Assembly (NCBI RefSeq): GCF_003945595.2
Contig: NW_024104620.1
Location: 1,460,501-1,524,500 of the forward strand
Origin: Pipra filicauda
Lineage: Eukaryota > Chordata > Aves > Passeriformes > Pipridae
Direction: 5' to 3'
Length of the DNA: 64,000 nucleotides
Shown: piece after piece, positions 63,401 through 64,000 of the stretch
Numbering within the stretch: position 1 is the first letter of the stretch
Layout of the letters: each line of letters opens with the position of its first letter
Notes under the pieces: model-generated
Told to the model about the DNA's origin: nothing
Database searches by the model: none
Seen by the model: the letters and a program-made list of their open reading frames with translations, nothing else
Made by a program: the position numbers and the translations under genes

Positions 63401-64000
63401 GAGGATGCTCAGGTCCAATGTAAATCGATAAAGAAGGTAATCTAAGTAAAGTGCAGGTCTGGGAACAAACAAAATCTAATTCCTCTGGTCAGCTGAAGGT
63501 ATTTGTACAAGCCTACCAGTATTATCTGAGGGAATAAACTGAGGAAATGACATTTCGATGATCAAAAGTGCCATGTATATTTAAATTTATTCTGATCTTC
63601 TTGTTCTGTATTCTGGACAATTTTCCCTATTAAAACTCAAAAGAAGAGCTCCAATCTGATTCATTTTTAAAAAAGCAATCCGTACAAGGAAATACAGGTG
63701 CTTATACTGGGAACACATATAGTTGTAATGAATTTGGAAACTGATGTTTTGTTGTAGATTTTTATATTATCATCTCCTTTGAGAGACAGGCCAGCTCTTT
63801 CTTTTAGGTAGCTGAGAGCAAAACTCTTTGTGAAATTGCAGTCTTAAGTGCTCAGCTGACAGAGATCTGTTTGTATCTGTCTATTGTAGGAGGGTTTCTT
63901 CATCAATATGTAACAAATATAAGAACTAATTTTGGCTCATGACTTATTCTTTTAAAAAATAAGATGAAGAATTTTAATAATCTCTTCTACGCAATTATAG
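60481..64000. other. gene-free stretch, nothing firmly recognised
   Basis: A 71-codon frame at 60,674-60,889 reads protein-like and ends at a good donor-like AAA-GTAAGT (60881), but its acceptor is weak and base usage is AT-rich (see findings). Overlapping frames at 61,558-61,945 are open on both strands without a domain. A run of 12 T is at 62,052-62,063. A faint old-repeat-like motif (CCCATTGAAGTGAATGGGA) is at 62,753-62,771. Confidence 0.5.

Overview
The window looks like a gene-poor, AT-rich stretch of a bird genome, probably an autosomal intergenic desert or a set of very long introns. The best evidence is a scatter of short, 5'-truncated CR1 LINE fragments whose 3' tails carry the avian signature (a TTCCAAC-type block followed by an ATTCTGTGATTCT-like end). 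There are also one older amniote-type CR1 relic, an ERVL-type LTR with a tRNA-Leu-like primer-binding site, few other repeats and clear CpG depletion. There are no operons, no tRNA or rRNA genes, no CRISPR array and no bacterial signals. Nearly all open frames are short, lack coding-like composition and are best read as chance.

Layout: 1-2.6 kb is plain DNA with a pyrimidine tract. A CR1 tail lies at 2.6-2.9 kb on the plus strand. A CpG-retaining block at 5.3-5.76 kb and a smaller one near 10.2 kb look like constrained non-coding elements. An ancient CR1 relic is at 12.6-12.9 kb and a CR1 tail at 14.95-15.08 kb. The most gene-like object is at 16.59-16.86 kb: a plausible branch site, pyrimidine tract and AG are followed by 89 open codons with GC-biased third positions, a stop, and an AT-rich 3'UTR-like stretch with AATAAA. 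I do not recognise the protein.

From 17.5 to 44.7 kb I see CR1 tails (29.0-29.4 and 32.5-32.6 kb), small tandem repeats (31.1 and 34.0 kb), a G-rich run (31.55 kb), a hairpin (32.9 kb) and one unusually long but unrecognised open frame of 201 codons (38.97-39.57 kb). From 44.7 to 64 kb there are two more CR1 pieces (one internally deleted), an exon-like segment at 50.73 kb, faint ancient-repeat matches, a GGAT microsatellite (56.65 kb), and the ERVL LTR with partial leader (about 59.9-60.5 kb). Its U3 carries a roughly 48-base unit three times over.

No set of genes working together can be described. I saw no clear new system. The items most worth checking are the candidate terminal exon at 16.6 kb, the CpG-retaining blocks and the LTR with repeated CRE/ATF-like sites. 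All family assignments are from reading and memory of consensus patterns; no searches were run.
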